64,000 bases of DNA from Hyphomicrobium_B sp001006785 (GTDB lineage Bacteria > Pseudomonadota > Alphaproteobacteria > Rhizobiales > Hyphomicrobiaceae): positions 248,001 through 312,000 of the forward strand of contig NZ_CDHO01000003.1 of NCBI RefSeq assembly GCF_001006785.1. Direction: 5' to 3'. The notes beneath the pieces are model-generated. The model was not told the origin of the DNA, did no database searches, and saw only the letters and a list, made by a program, of their open reading frames with translations. Position numbers and translations under genes: made by a program. Shown in pieces: positions 8,598 to 18,431 of this stretch. Every line of letters starts with the position of its first letter. Within the stretch, counting starts at the first letter, position 1.

Positions 8598-11500
8598 ATG
8601 TCAAATACAAAAATGCTTATTGATGCCACGCATCCCGAGGAGACTCGGGTCGTGGTCCAACGCAACGGCCGGGTAGAGGAGTTCGATTTCGAAAGCGCTG
8701 CCCGCAAGCTTCTGCGCGGCAACATCTACCTCGCGAAAGTGACACGCGTTGAGCCGTCGCTGCAGGCGGCCTTCGTGGATTACGGCGGCAATCGCCACGG
8801 CTTTCTCGCATTCAACGAAGTCCATCCCGACTATTATCAGATCCCGGTCGCCGATCGTCAGGCTTTGCTTGATGAGGAAGCCGCCGCGGAAGCCGAACTC
8901 GAGGCCGCTGCCGACCGTCGCGCCGAAGCGCTGGCGCGCCGCAATGTGCGGTCTCACTCAGACTCCGATACCGGCCCGGAATCGCCCGGCGATGATTTCG
9001 GCGACATTGCCCCTGCCGACACGTCGCTTGAGGTGTCCCATATCGTCGACGTCGAGGAAGACGAGCACATCGAGGAGATCGGTGGCGACGAAGAAAGCGA
9101 GACGTCCGTAAAGGTCGTCGCGTCGGCCGTTCGCCGCTCGGTCGAAGACATTCGCGTCGAGCCTGCACCTGAAGAGACCGCCGAATTCAGCGCGCCGGAA
9201 GAAAACGAAACCGCTGCCTCCGACCAGGGCGAAGAACCGGCGACTGCCGCGAGCGAAGTCGCCCAAGACGACGAAGCCGCGCCTTCGGTCTTCGCGAACG
9301 AGGAACAGCCGGAGCACGAGTTCTCCGACCAGCCGTCGGTCGAGGACGATTACGCCGGACATCAGGACGCTCTGAACGACAACGGTTCGGTCGAGCACGA
9401 ACATCATGACGAAGGCTCGCAGCCGGAATTCCGCGAGGGACCGCGCTCCCGCCAGCGTCGCCGCCCGCGCAGCTACAAGATCCAGGAAGTCATCAAGCGT
9501 CGCCAGATCATCCTGGTGCAGGTCGTCAAGGAAGAACGCGGCAATAAGGGCGCGGCTCTCACGACGTATCTGTCGCTCGCCGGCCGCTACACCGTTCTGA
9601 TGCCGAACACCGCCCGCGGTGGTGGCATCTCGCGCAAGATCACCAATCCGCAGGATCGCCGCCGTCTGAAATCCATCGCCCAGGAACTCGAGGTTCCGGA
9701 GGGCATGGGCCTCATCATCCGCACGGCGGGCGCCGCGCGTACGAAGCAGGAGATCAAGCGCGATTTCGAATATCTGCTGCGTCTCTGGGAAAGCGTTCGC
9801 GACCTGACGCTGCAGTCGACCGCGCCGAGCCTCGTCTATGAGGAAGGCGACCTGATCAAGCGTTCGATCCGCGATCTTTATAACAAGGACGTCGAGGAAA
9901 TCGTCGTCGCGGGCGACGCCGGGCATCAGGAAGCTGCCGACTTCATGAAGATGCTGATGCCGAGCCACGCGAAGAACGTCGTGGCTTATCGCGAGCCGAC
10001 GCCGCTGTTCACACGCTACGGCGTCGAGCGCCAGCTCAATGCGATGTTCCAGCCGCAAGTGACCTTGCGCTCGGGTGGCTACATCGTCATCAACCAGACG
10101 GAAGCTCTCGTCGCGATCGACGTCAACTCCGGAAAATCCACGCGCGAATTCTCGATCGAGGAAACCGCGCTTGCGACGAACCTCGAAGCCGCCGACGAAA
10201 TCGCCCGGCAGTTGAAGCTTCGCGACCTCGCTGGCCTCATCGTCATCGACTTCATCGACATGGAGGAGAAGCGCAACAATCGCGCGGTGGAACGCCGCCT
10301 GAAAGACGCGCTTCGCTTCGATCGCGCGCGCATCCAGCTCGGCCGCATTTCGCATTTCGGCCTGATGGAAATGTCGCGCCAGCGTCTCAGAACCGGCGTG
10401 CTCGAAGGTTCGACCTCGCAATGCGCGCATTGCCAGGGCACCGGCATCATCCGCTCGACCGAAAGCATCGCGCTCGCAGTTCTGCGCGGCATCGAGGATA
10501 CGATCACGGCCGGCGCCAATGGTCCGCTCGTCGCGACCACAACGCCTGCGGTTGCGCTCTACATCCTGAACAGCAAGCGCGCCTACATCGCCGACATGGA
10601 AGTGCGTCACGGCTACTCCGTGACGGTGCTCGGCAGCGACCGCGTGCAGGGTGCCAACTTCACCGTCGAACGCAGCGCCGCATCGGCTCTTCCGGTACGC
10701 CGGACCGAACGCGCTGCCGTCAACATGGACTGGGGCTTCGACGCTGAGGGCGACGCGCCCTCCTACGCACCGTCGGACATCGATTCCGCGAACGAAGCCG
10801 GAGACGCTGACGAAGACGTCATCGATCGCGAAATGCGCAACGGCGGCCGCGATGGTGAAGAAAACGGCCAGCGTCGCAGCCGCCGCCGCAGACGCCGCGG
10901 CAGAGGCGGTCGCGACCGTGGCGACGATCGTGGCGAGAACTACTCGTTGGAGCAGCGTGAGGACGATTCCGATCGCGATCAGCCCGCGACGGACGACACG
11001 CATTCCGACTTCGATGAGCAGGCGGCTGATATCGAAGGTCTCGGCGACCAGCCTTCCGTCGATGATGGTGCGCACGCCGAAGCGTCGAACGGACAGGGCT
11101 CCGAAGAAAAACCCAACAAGCGCCGCAGACGCGGACGCCGTGGCGGCCGCCGCGGTCGTGAACGCGGACGCGATGCAGCGTCTGACGCAACTGCATCCGA
11201 CACCGAGCAGCCGGATCTCGATGACGAAGGCTCCGACGATGCTGTCGAAGTCGTTGAAGTTGTCGAAGCTGCGGAGCAAAACGAGCCTGACGAGACCGGC
11301 GCACCGGATCGCGTCAAAGCACCCGCTTCCGGCCGGCGTCCGCGCCGGGTTTGGGACGTGCCGTCCGCCGCCAATGGCGCCGACGACGCTGCACCTGAAC
11401 CTGCAGAGGTCGACCAATCGCCAGAACCTGCACCCATCGTCCTCGCGCCTGAGCCTGCCCCTCAGCCGATCGCGGCCGAAGTAGAAGTCGTGTCGGAACC

Positions 11501-11672
11501 GGCCGCAGCCCCGGCTGCCCCGGCTCGCCGTCGGCATGAAATCGGGTCAAGCGAACCGCGCATCGAACGCGTCGTCGTCGGTCCCGGCGAAAAAGCCGCC
11601 GAGGGAGATTCGGCCGCCGCAGCGGTTCCGCAGCGCAAAGGCTGGTGGCAGCGGAAATTCAGCAGCGAGTAA
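8598..11672 (+). CDS. rne: Ribonuclease E
   Basis: A 1024-residue RNase E, the endoribonuclease of mRNA decay and rRNA processing. It starts at ATG 8598 (MSNTKMLIDATHPEETRVVV), with an S1 domain split by a large acidic insertion (about residues 100-290, rich in Glu and Asp), as is typical of alphaproteobacterial Rne. The catalytic domain has acidic motifs VAIDVNSGKSTREFS and LAGLIVIDFIDM. A Zn-link CAHC lies near residue 608. The long C-terminal half alternates acidic stretches with two Arg-rich blocks (RRRRRGRGGRDRG and RRRRGRRGGRRGRERGR), which are likely RNA-binding and degradosome scaffold, and it ends in the WWQRKF microdomain. Confidence 0.96.
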   Translation: MSNTKMLIDATHPEETRVVVQRNGRVEEFDFESAARKLLRGNIYLAKVTRVEPSLQAAFVDYGGNRHGFLAFNEVHPDYYQIPVADRQALLDEEAAAEAELEAAADRRAEALARRNVRSHSDSDTGPESPGDDFGDIAPADTSLEVSHIVDVEEDEHIEEIGGDEESETSVKVVASAVRRSVEDIRVEPAPEETAEFSAPEENETAASDQGEEPATAASEVAQDDEAAPSVFANEEQPEHEFSDQPSVEDDYAGHQDALNDNGSVEHEHHDEGSQPEFREGPRSRQRRRPRSYKIQEVIKRRQIILVQVVKEERGNKGAALTTYLSLAGRYTVLMPNTARGGGISRKITNPQDRRRLKSIAQELEVPEGMGLIIRTAGAARTKQEIKRDFEYLLRLWESVRDLTLQSTAPSLVYEEGDLIKRSIRDLYNKDVEEIVVAGDAGHQEAADFMKMLMPSHAKNVVAYREPTPLFTRYGVERQLNAMFQPQVTLRSGGYIVINQTEALVAIDVNSGKSTREFSIEETALATNLEAADEIARQLKLRDLAGLIVIDFIDMEEKRNNRAVERRLKDALRFDRARIQLGRISHFGLMEMSRQRLRTGVLEGSTSQCAHCQGTGIIRSTESIALAVLRGIEDTITAGANGPLVATTTPAVALYILNSKRAYIADMEVRHGYSVTVLGSDRVQGANFTVERSAASALPVRRTERAAVNMDWGFDAEGDAPSYAPSDIDSANEAGDADEDVIDREMRNGGRDGEENGQRRSRRRRRRGRGGRDRGDDRGENYSLEQREDDSDRDQPATDDTHSDFDEQAADIEGLGDQPSVDDGAHAEASNGQGSEEKPNKRRRRGRRGGRRGRERGRDAASDATASDTEQPDLDDEGSDDAVEVVEVVEAAEQNEPDETGAPDRVKAPASGRRPRRVWDVPSAANGADDAAPEPAEVDQSPEPAPIVLAPEPAPQPIAAEVEVVSEPAAAPAAPARRRHEIGSSEPRIERVVVGPGEKAAEGDSAAAAVPQRKGWWQRKFSSE

Positions 11673-11693
11673 AATTACGCGCGTCGGAAACAG

Positions 11694-11730
11694 AAAAAGG
11701 TCGCCGTACGAATATGTGCGGCGGCCTTTT
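11694..11730 (+). terminator. Rho-independent terminator of rne
   Basis: A hairpin with stem AAGGTCGCCG / CGGCGGCCTT (one T-G wobble) and a 12-base loop, ending in TTTT at 11727-11730. It starts 22 bases after the rne stop. The A-run on the 5' side would let it work weakly in the other direction too. Confidence 0.8.
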
Positions 11731-11892
11731 ACGTACCTGGCGGCGGATGCGTCCGGTATAGCGCCATCCTCGCGCCCTATTATGATGTCTGATCATATCG
11801 GCCTAGGCCGCGAGTTTGACCGGGCCGGGCTTGCTGAATATCTGTAGCGTCACGGTGTCTCGAGACACACATCGAGGTTGAGGCACGGCGAT

Positions 11893-13299
11893 ATGCGCGC
11901 GACGAGCAACTCAATTTTCAATGCCCCATTCGCGTGCCGATTCGTGCTGGCGCTTTGCGTGCTCGCGACCGGAATTGCGATAAGCGCGCCGCGTGCCCGC
12001 GCTCAAGGACTACCGTTGATCCGCGACGCCGAGATCGAAGCGCTGCTCCAGGACTATGCGAAGCCGATTTTTCAGGCGGCCGGATTCGGCGGCGGCCGCG
12101 TCACCGTCCGGATTGTGAACAACGACGCCTTCAACGCATTCGTTCTCGATGGTGCGAACGTCTTCGTTCACACCGGCACGCTGATGCAGGCGAAAACACC
12201 GAACGAAGTCATCGGAGTCATTGCGCACGAAAGCGGCCACATCGCCGGCGGGCACATGGCGGCGCTCCGCGCGCGCATCGCCAAAGACCAGACGCGCATG
12301 CTGCTGACGCAGGTTCTCGGACTCGGCGCGATGGTCGCGGGCGGGGTGACCGGCGGCAGCACCGGACGCGAGACCATGCAAGGCGGTCAGGCGATTCTGC
12401 AGGGCGGCGGCAACATCATCATGAAGGGTCTTCTTGCCGAGCGCCGGTCGCAGGAATCGGCGGCAGATCAGGCTGGCCTGAAATATCTCACCGCGACCAA
12501 ACAATCCGGACGCGGCATGCTCGACACCTTCGAGCGCTTCAAGCAGCAGGAATATCTTTCGTCCGATATGCAGGACCCGTTCGTCCGGTCCCATCCGCTC
12601 TCTGTCGACCGCTTGGCGCGACTGAATCAACTCGTCACCGCCAGTCCGTATGTGGACCAGAAAGATCCTCCCTCGCTGCAGCTTCGCCATGACCTGATGC
12701 GCGCCAAGCTTTCGGGTTATCTCGAAACGCCGGTCGCCGTATTCAATCGCTACCCCGAAAGCGACAAATCGTTGCCGGCGCGATACGCCCGCGCCATCGC
12801 AACATTCTTCCGCGGCGGCCCCGGTGCGCTCGAAAGTTCGACCAAGCAGATCGACGGCTTGATCGCGGAAAACCCGAACTACCCGTATTTCTACGAGCTG
12901 AAGGCCGACGTGCTTATGCGCGCCGGCAAGAAATCCAGCGCCGTGCCGCTCTTGCAGCAAGCCTTGAAACTGGCGCCTTCGAGCCCATTGATAGAGGTCG
13001 AACTCGCCAACGCTTTGCAAGACAGCAACGATGGCGGCAGTTCCAAGCAATCGATCGAGCTTTTGCGCCGGTCGCTGATCACCGATCAGAACGGAAGGGC
13101 CTACCGCCTGCTCGCCAACGCCTACTATAAACTCGGCAAAGGCCCTGAAGCCGACGCGATGACGGCTCAGGCGTACTTTTACGAAGGCGACGTCAAACAG
13201 GCGCAAATCTTTGCGAAACGAGCGCAGCCCCGCCTGCGCGCCGGATCGCCCGAATGGTTGAAGAACGACGACATCATCAACTACAAGCCTGAGACATGA
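11893..13299 (+). CDS. M48-family Zn metalloprotease with TPR tail (BepA/YfgC-like)
   Basis: A 468-residue periplasmic protease. It has a Sec signal peptide ending near RARA, an M48 domain with the Zn motif HESGH at about residues 112-116 (VIAHESGHIAGGH), then a Gly-rich segment, a third-ligand region ESAADQAG near 190, and a TPR-like C-terminal half (YPYFYELKADVLMRAGKKSSAVPLLQQAL). In E. coli, BepA degrades or matures misassembled outer-membrane proteins such as LptD. ATG 11893 is chosen over an in-frame TTG at 11878, because a GAGG lies about 9 bases before the ATG. Its stop overlaps the dsbA-type start (ATGA), so coupling in an envelope quality-control operon is likely. Confidence 0.92.
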   Translation: MRATSNSIFNAPFACRFVLALCVLATGIAISAPRARAQGLPLIRDAEIEALLQDYAKPIFQAAGFGGGRVTVRIVNNDAFNAFVLDGANVFVHTGTLMQAKTPNEVIGVIAHESGHIAGGHMAALRARIAKDQTRMLLTQVLGLGAMVAGGVTGGSTGRETMQGGQAILQGGGNIIMKGLLAERRSQESAADQAGLKYLTATKQSGRGMLDTFERFKQQEYLSSDMQDPFVRSHPLSVDRLARLNQLVTASPYVDQKDPPSLQLRHDLMRAKLSGYLETPVAVFNRYPESDKSLPARYARAIATFFRGGPGALESSTKQIDGLIAENPNYPYFYELKADVLMRAGKKSSAVPLLQQALKLAPSSPLIEVELANALQDSNDGGSSKQSIELLRRSLITDQNGRAYRLLANAYYKLGKGPEADAMTAQAYFYEGDVKQAQIFAKRAQPRLRAGSPEWLKNDDIINYKPET

Positions 13300-14198
13300 G
13301 CCGTCCCAGCCCAATGAGCGAGACCATATTCATGACCGTAAAGAACTTCGTCCGAAACATCGCCGGTTCGGCATCGACGGGGCACAAGGCCGCCGTTGTG
13401 ATGTCCGTGATCGCTGCGGCGCTGGCGCTGCCCTACGCGGCAGGCCATCTCGACAGGATCGTCGCGCCTCGCGCGCACGCTGAAACGGTCGCCCCGACCG
13501 CCGGCGGTTCGGCTTTCTCTGACGAACAGAAGAAAGCGCTCGGCGAGATCATCAAGGATTATCTGGTCAAGAATCCCGAGATCATGATCGACGTGCAGAC
13601 CGCACTCGATGAAAAGATGCAGAAGGACCAGGACGCCAAGCTCAAGTCCTTCATGGCTGAGAATGCGAAATCGATCTTCCGCAGCCCCGGCAGCTCCGTC
13701 GCCGGCGACGTCAACGGCGACATCACCGTCGTCGAGTTCTTCGACTACAACTGCGGCTACTGCAAACGTGGCCTCCCGGAAGTCCAGAAGCTGATCCAGG
13801 ACGACAAGAAGGTTCGCTTCGTCTTCAAGGAACTGCCGATCCTGTCGAAGGGCTCGGAAGAAGCCGCGCGCGTCGCGCTCGCGATGAAGCGTCAGGGCAA
13901 ATACTGGGAATTCCATCAGGCGATGCTGGCCGCGAAGGGCCATGCCGACGAAGCTTCCGCCCTCAAGATCGCAGCGTCGCTCGGCGCCGACGTCGCCAAG
14001 GTCAAAGCCGACATGGCGAGCGACGAGGTCAAAAACGAACTGCGCGACGACGTGCTTCTCGCCAAGAAAATGGGCATCAACGGCACCCCGCACTTTCTGG
14101 TCGGCGACAAGTCGATCCCGGGCGCTCCGGACGACTTGCATGACCAGCTTGAAGCCCTCGTCACCGGCTTCCGCAAGGAAGGCTGCCCGATCTGCTGA
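13296..14198 (+). CDS. DsbA-family thiol:disulfide oxidoreductase
   Basis: Up to 300 residues, with a membrane or signal segment (VVMSVIAAALALPYAAG), a short helical N-terminal domain (SDEQKKALGEIIKDYL), and a DsbA-type thioredoxin fold. The active site is CGYC (FFDYNCGYCKRGLPEV) and the cis-Pro loop is GINGTPHF near residue 265. This layout is typical of Com1/ScsC-like periplasmic disulfide enzymes. ATG 13296 overlaps the stop of the protease gene; ATG 13314 and 13332 are possible alternatives, the latter giving a more usual signal-peptide length. Together with the upstream BepA-like protease it suggests envelope folding and quality control. Confidence 0.9.
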   Translation: MSRPSPMSETIFMTVKNFVRNIAGSASTGHKAAVVMSVIAAALALPYAAGHLDRIVAPRAHAETVAPTAGGSAFSDEQKKALGEIIKDYLVKNPEIMIDVQTALDEKMQKDQDAKLKSFMAENAKSIFRSPGSSVAGDVNGDITVVEFFDYNCGYCKRGLPEVQKLIQDDKKVRFVFKELPILSKGSEEAARVALAMKRQGKYWEFHQAMLAAKGHADEASALKIAASLGADVAKVKADMASDEVKNELRDDVLLAKKMGINGTPHFLVGDKSIPGAPDDLHDQLEALVTGFRKEGCPIC

Positions 14199-14367
14199 TC
14201 GGCCGCCGCCGGAGCCTAAAGCCAGGCCCGGGACGCAAATTTGTTAATCTTTCGGGCCCCGGACGTACGGGGCCCGAGGCATGCTTTGCGCTCGCGGGGA
14301 AAACTGGTAGACCCTTGGCTCCGCAAATGGCTTGGGCACCGCCCGGCGCTTGAGCAATCCCTAAATC

Positions 14368-14817
14368 ATGACCACTCGTATCTACGTCCTGAACGGCCCC
14401 AACCTCAATTTGCTCGGCGTCCGCGAGCCGGCGATCTACGGCAGCGAAACGCTCGACGATCTCCGCGCACGCACCGGGAAGGCCGCCGCCGCGCACGGAC
14501 TTGAGATCGATTTTCGCCAGTCGAATATCGAAGGCGAGCTTGTGAATTGGGTGCAGGAGGCGCGCGGCAAGGCCAAAGGCATCATTATCAATGCCGGAGC
14601 CTATACGCACACCTCGGTCGCCATTCTCGACGCCCTCCAGGCGGCCGAGTTGCCGGTGATCGAAGTTCACCTTTCGAATATCTTTCGCCGCGACCAGTTT
14701 CGTCAGCACTCTTACGTTTCCCTTGCGGCAACGGGCGTCATCTGCGGCCTGGGCGGCAAGGGTTACGAACTTGCGATTGAAGCCATGGCGAACATATTGG
14801 CGACCCGCAAGGCGTGA
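14368..14817 (+). CDS. aroQ: 3-dehydroquinate dehydratase, type II
   Basis: A 149-residue shikimate-pathway enzyme converting 3-dehydroquinate to 3-dehydroshikimate. It is a type II (dodecameric) enzyme. The N-terminal signature VLNGPNLNLLGVREPAIYG carries the catalytic Tyr and Asn. RQSNIEGELVNWVQEA, IINAGAYTHTSVAI and the catalytic His region VEVHLSNI(F)RR all follow in order. The length is typical. It is the gene before accB in the plus-strand row, an order common in alphaproteobacteria. Confidence 0.97.
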   Translation: MTTRIYVLNGPNLNLLGVREPAIYGSETLDDLRARTGKAAAAHGLEIDFRQSNIEGELVNWVQEARGKAKGIIINAGAYTHTSVAILDALQAAELPVIEVHLSNIFRRDQFRQHSYVSLAATGVICGLGGKGYELAIEAMANILATRKA

Positions 14818-14882
14818 CGATCGCGTATAGACCTAGGCTATAAGTCGGACGCAAACGGATAAACCTCGAGGACAGAGGACTG

Positions 14883-15374
14883 ATGACCGCAAAAGACCAA
14901 GGCCCCAAGAGCGCGAGCGCCGAAAGTCAGTTGATCCGTGAGCTTGCCGAGCTCTTGAACGATACTGGCCTCACCGAGATCGAGATCGAGAAGAGCGGCC
15001 TCAAGATCCGCGTCGCGAAGAAAATCTCGATCAACGCTGTCCCAGCCGCTTACGCCGCGCCGGCTCCAGCAGCGGCGCCCGCAGCCGCTGCTGCCGAAGC
15101 CTCGAAGCCGACGACTGCGCCGGGCGATCTCTCGAAGCACCCCGGCGCCGTCAAGTCGCCGATGGTCGGCACCGCTTACCGTTCGCCCGAACCCGGCGCG
15201 CCGATGTTCTGCGAAGTCGGCAGCAAGGTGAACCAGGGCGACACGCTTCTCATCATTGAAGCGATGAAAACGATGAACCAGATCCCCGCGCCGCGCTCCG
15301 GCACCGTCAAGGCGATCCTCGTCGAAAACGCACAGCCCGTCGAATACGGCGAACCCCTGATCATCATTGAATGA
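14883..15374 (+). CDS. accB: Biotin carboxyl carrier protein of acetyl-CoA carboxylase
   Basis: A 163-residue BCCP. The N-terminal dimerisation helix is followed by an Ala/Pro-rich flexible linker (AAPAPAAAPAAAAAE) and the biotinyl domain. The biotinylated Lys is in EAMKTMNQI near residue 128, with Thr where E. coli has Met just after the Lys, a common variant. A purine-rich ribosome site (AGAGGACTG) precedes ATG 14883. It is followed by accC with a 43-base gap. The two form the biotin carboxylase half-reaction of fatty-acid synthesis. Confidence 0.97.
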   Translation: MTAKDQGPKSASAESQLIRELAELLNDTGLTEIEIEKSGLKIRVAKKISINAVPAAYAAPAPAAAPAAAAAEASKPTTAPGDLSKHPGAVKSPMVGTAYRSPEPGAPMFCEVGSKVNQGDTLLIIEAMKTMNQIPAPRSGTVKAILVENAQPVEYGEPLIIIE

Positions 15375-15417
15375 AGCGCTGCACGTGCACGGCACGGGCA
15401 AGGACGCTGGAGAACCA

Positions 15418-16758
15418 ATGTTCGATAAAGTCTTGATCGCAAACCGAGGGGAAATCGCCTTACGCATTCAGCGCGCGTGCCGTGAACTCGGCATAGCGAC
15501 CGTCGCGGTTCATTCCACCGCCGACGCCGATGCGATGCACGTCCGCCTTGCTGATGAAAGCGTCTGCATCGGCCCGCCGCCCGCTCGCGATAGCTACCTG
15601 AACATTCCGGCGCTCGTCACCGCCTGCGAGATCACCGGCGCCGACGCCGTGCATCCGGGCTACGGCTTCCTGTCGGAAAACGCGCGCTTCGCGGAAATCC
15701 TCGAAGAACACAAGATTACGTTCATCGGCCCGACGTCCGAACACATCCGGATCATGGGCGACAAGATCGAAGCCAAGGAAACGGCCAAGCGACTCGGCAT
15801 TCCGGTCGTTCCAGGCTCCAATGGCGCGGTGACCAGCGAAACCGAAGCGATGAAAGTCGCCAAGGACATGGGTTTCCCTGTCCTGATCAAGGCGGCAGCC
15901 GGCGGCGGCGGGCGCGGCATGAAGGTCGCGACATCAGCCGCCGATCTAGGCACGGCGCTCGCAACCGCACGCGCTGAAGCCAAGGCTGCGTTCAACGACG
16001 ACGCCGTCTACATCGAAAAGTATCTCCAGAAGCCGCGCCACATCGAGATTCAGGTTTTCGGCGACGGCAAGGGCAACGCCGTCCACCTCGGCGAACGCGA
16101 TTGCTCTCTGCAGCGCCGCCATCAGAAGGTGCTCGAGGAAAGCCCGTCGCCCGCCCTCAACGCAGCTCAGCGCCAGAAAATCGGCAACACCGTCGCCGAC
16201 GCGATGCGCAAGCTCAAGTATCGCGGCGCCGGTACGGTCGAATTCCTGTTCGAGGACGGCGAGTTCTATTTCATCGAGATGAACACGCGCCTTCAGGTCG
16301 AGCATCCGGTGACCGAGATGGTGACGGGCGCCGATCTCGTGCTCGAGCAGATCCGCGTCGCTGCTGGCCTGCCGCTGAGCTTCACGCAGGACGACATCGA
16401 ACTCAAAGGCCATGCCATCGAATGCCGGATCTGCGCCGAAAATCCCCGCGATTTTCGCCCCTCTCCCGGCCAGATCACTTACTGGCATCCGCCCGGCGGC
16501 CTCGGCGTCCGGGTCGACAGCGGCGTTTATCAGGGCTATCGCATCCCCCCCTACTACGACAGCCTCATCGGCAAGCTCATCATCTACGGCAAAACGCGAA
16601 ACGATTGCCTGATGCGCTTGCGGCGCGCATTATCCGAATTCGTGATCGATGGCATTGAAACGACAATCCCGTTGTTCCAGGATCTCGTCAGAGACCCCGA
16701 CATCGCCGATGGCGTCTACGATATTCATTGGCTCGAAAAACATTTGGGGATGAAGTAG
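15418..16758 (+). CDS. accC: Acetyl-CoA carboxylase, biotin carboxylase subunit
   Basis: A 446-residue ATP-grasp enzyme that carboxylates BCCP-bound biotin. It begins MFDKVLIANRGEIALRI at ATG 15418; the open frame extends upstream to 15367 across the accB stop, but this part is not conserved. The sequence shows the ATP-binding Gly loop KAAAGGGGRGMKV, the ERDCSLQRRHQK signature, EMNTRLQVEHPVTE with catalytic Glu and Arg residues, and a biotin-carboxylase C-terminal domain. The length matches E. coli AccC (449). Confidence 0.97.
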   Translation: MFDKVLIANRGEIALRIQRACRELGIATVAVHSTADADAMHVRLADESVCIGPPPARDSYLNIPALVTACEITGADAVHPGYGFLSENARFAEILEEHKITFIGPTSEHIRIMGDKIEAKETAKRLGIPVVPGSNGAVTSETEAMKVAKDMGFPVLIKAAAGGGGRGMKVATSAADLGTALATARAEAKAAFNDDAVYIEKYLQKPRHIEIQVFGDGKGNAVHLGERDCSLQRRHQKVLEESPSPALNAAQRQKIGNTVADAMRKLKYRGAGTVEFLFEDGEFYFIEMNTRLQVEHPVTEMVTGADLVLEQIRVAAGLPLSFTQDDIELKGHAIECRICAENPRDFRPSPGQITYWHPPGGLGVRVDSGVYQGYRIPPYYDSLIGKLIIYGKTRNDCLMRLRRALSEFVIDGIETTIPLFQDLVRDPDIADGVYDIHWLEKHLGMK

Positions 16759-16817
16759 AGTTGCCTCTGCGCGACTTGTTCCGCGCGCGCTTGAGAGTTC
16801 GCTTGGCAAGTACCGGC

Positions 16818-17489
16818 ATGGCGTCGCGTGACGATCCAATGTTCGAGATTACGCCGCAGGTCCTCCTGAAGGCCTATAGCTGTGGCATTTTCCCGATGGC
16901 CGAGAGTGCGGACGACCCCGCGCTCTACTGGATCGAGCCGCAGCAGCGCGGTGTCCTGCCGCTCGATAACTTCCACGCTCCCCGCCGGCTTTTGCGCACC
17001 GTCCGCACGACGCCGCTGCAAGTGAAAGTCGACAACGACTACGAACGCGTCATCGACGGATGCGCCGCGCCACGCGCCGGACGCATGTCGACCTGGATCA
17101 ACTCCCGCATCCGTGGGCTCTATCGCGAGCTGTTCGACCTCGGCGCTTGTCATACGGTCGAAGTCTGGCATGGCGACCAGATCGTCGGCGGACTTTACGG
17201 CGTGGCGCTCAAAAGCGCGTTCTTCGGCGAAAGCATGTTTTCGACCGAGCGCGATGCGTCCAAGATCGCGCTGGTCCACCTGACCGCGCGGTTGATCAAG
17301 GGCGGCTTCACGCTCCTCGACACGCAGTTCGTGACCGAGCATCTCCGTCAGTTCGGCACCATCGAGCTGGACCGCGGCCTGTTCCAGGCGCAGCTCGAGC
17401 GCGCTCTTGAAAAAGACGCCGACTTCTTCGCATTGCCTCGCGATGCGACCGGCGCCGATGTTGCCGCGGTTATCTCCAAGGAACACTAG
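16818..17489 (+). CDS. aat: Leucyl/phenylalanyl-tRNA-protein transferase
   Basis: A 223-residue enzyme that adds Leu or Phe to N-terminal Arg or Lys of proteins, making N-degrons for ClpAP. Family signatures are visible: LLKAYSCGIFPMAES, WIEPQQRGVLPL, TWINSRIRGLYRELFDLGACHTVEVW and GGLYGVALKSAFFGESMFS. The frame continues upstream into the 3' end of accC from a TTG at 16728, but ATG 16818 (MASRDDPMFEITPQ) gives the usual length. ATG 16839 is also possible. It is the last gene of the plus-strand accB-accC block and converges with the LysR gene 8 bases downstream. Confidence 0.95.
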   Translation: MASRDDPMFEITPQVLLKAYSCGIFPMAESADDPALYWIEPQQRGVLPLDNFHAPRRLLRTVRTTPLQVKVDNDYERVIDGCAAPRAGRMSTWINSRIRGLYRELFDLGACHTVEVWHGDQIVGGLYGVALKSAFFGESMFSTERDASKIALVHLTARLIKGGFTLLDTQFVTEHLRQFGTIELDRGLFQAQLERALEKDADFFALPRDATGADVAAVISKEH

Positions 17490-17497
17490 AACAAGCC

Positions 17498-18412
17498 CTA
17501 GCCGACGATCGCTCCCGGCGCGCGCGAGGATTGCTTGCCCGTCGCGACATCGATGAACGTCCGTTCGGCGCGTGTGAAATAGCGCTCCTTGTGACGGAGC
17601 GCGAAGAACTTGCGCGCCGGAAGAGGGACATCGAGGGCAACGAGTGTTTTTGCTTTGAGCGGCGCGGCAACGACAAGACGCGAAAGGATTGTGATACCGC
17701 TGCCAGCGACGACCGCACCTCGAACGGCCTCGTTCGAGGGAAGCTCAAGCGCGATATCGAGGGCTTTAGGATCGATGCCGAGTTTTGCGACATCCGCTTC
17801 CAGAATGGCACGCGTTCCCGAGCCCGCTTCGCGCACGACCCAGCGCGCCTGCGCGATCTGAGAGAGCGCGCACGACGGCTGTTTCGCCAACGGATTATTC
17901 GGAGCCACGACCAGAACCATGTCGTCGTCGGCAACCGGCGTCACCGACAGCACCGGATTGTCGATCTCACCTTCAATAAATCCGAGATCGGCTACGCCGA
18001 CTTCGACATCGGCAGCGACCGTTTGCGTATTGCCGATCTTCAGCGCTATCGAAATACCGGGAAAGAGCGACTGATAGCGATGGATGATCTCCGGCAGCCA
18101 GTAGTTCCCGGCGGTCTGACTGGCGCCGATCCTCAGCGATCCGCGCTCCAGCCCCGCGAGATCGGCGAGCACTTTCTCCGCCGCAGCGGCACGCGCCAGC
18201 ACCGACTTCGCCTCGACGAGAAATAGCTTTCCGGCCTGGGTCAATACGATGCGACGGCCGATGCGGTCGAAAAGCTTGGTCGCATAGCGAGCTTCAAGCG
18301 CCGACACCGCGGCGCTTGTTGCAGATTGCGTCAGGTTCAGCTCCTTTGCCGCCTGGGTGACGTGCTCGCGCTCGGCAACGGCGACGAAGATGCGAAGCTG
18401 CTCGAGCGTCAT
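17498..18412 (-). CDS. LysR-family transcriptional regulator (YeiE/CysB-like)
   Basis: A 304-residue LysR protein. The N-terminal winged HTH (MTLEQLRIFVAVAEREHVTQAAKELNLTQSATSAAVSALE) is followed by a periplasmic-binding-like effector domain. It lies 19 bases downstream of a yeiH-type exporter gene on the same strand. LysR regulators of the YeiE type are regularly linked to yeiH, though often divergently. Here the two are probably co-transcribed, with the likely operator upstream of the exporter (see 19548-19561). The effector is unknown; sulfite/sulfate-related ligands are an inference from the family. Confidence 0.88.
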   Translation of the reverse strand: MTLEQLRIFVAVAEREHVTQAAKELNLTQSATSAAVSALEARYATKLFDRIGRRIVLTQAGKLFLVEAKSVLARAAAAEKVLADLAGLERGSLRIGASQTAGNYWLPEIIHRYQSLFPGISIALKIGNTQTVAADVEVGVADLGFIEGEIDNPVLSVTPVADDDMVLVVAPNNPLAKQPSCALSQIAQARWVVREAGSGTRAILEADVAKLGIDPKALDIALELPSNEAVRGAVVAGSGITILSRLVVAAPLKAKTLVALDVPLPARKFFALRHKERYFTRAERTFIDVATGKQSSRAPGAIVG

Positions 18413-18431
18413 GCAGTATCTCTCGGACGGT

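Noticed and set aside
8958..11537. 859-codon open frame on the minus strand
   Set aside because: It is the antisense shadow of rne; the plus frame has clear RNase E motifs and the minus frame has repetitive Arg/Val composition only.
12010..13314. 434-codon frame opposite the M48 protease gene
   Set aside because: It is the antisense shadow of a gene with HESGH and TPR features.
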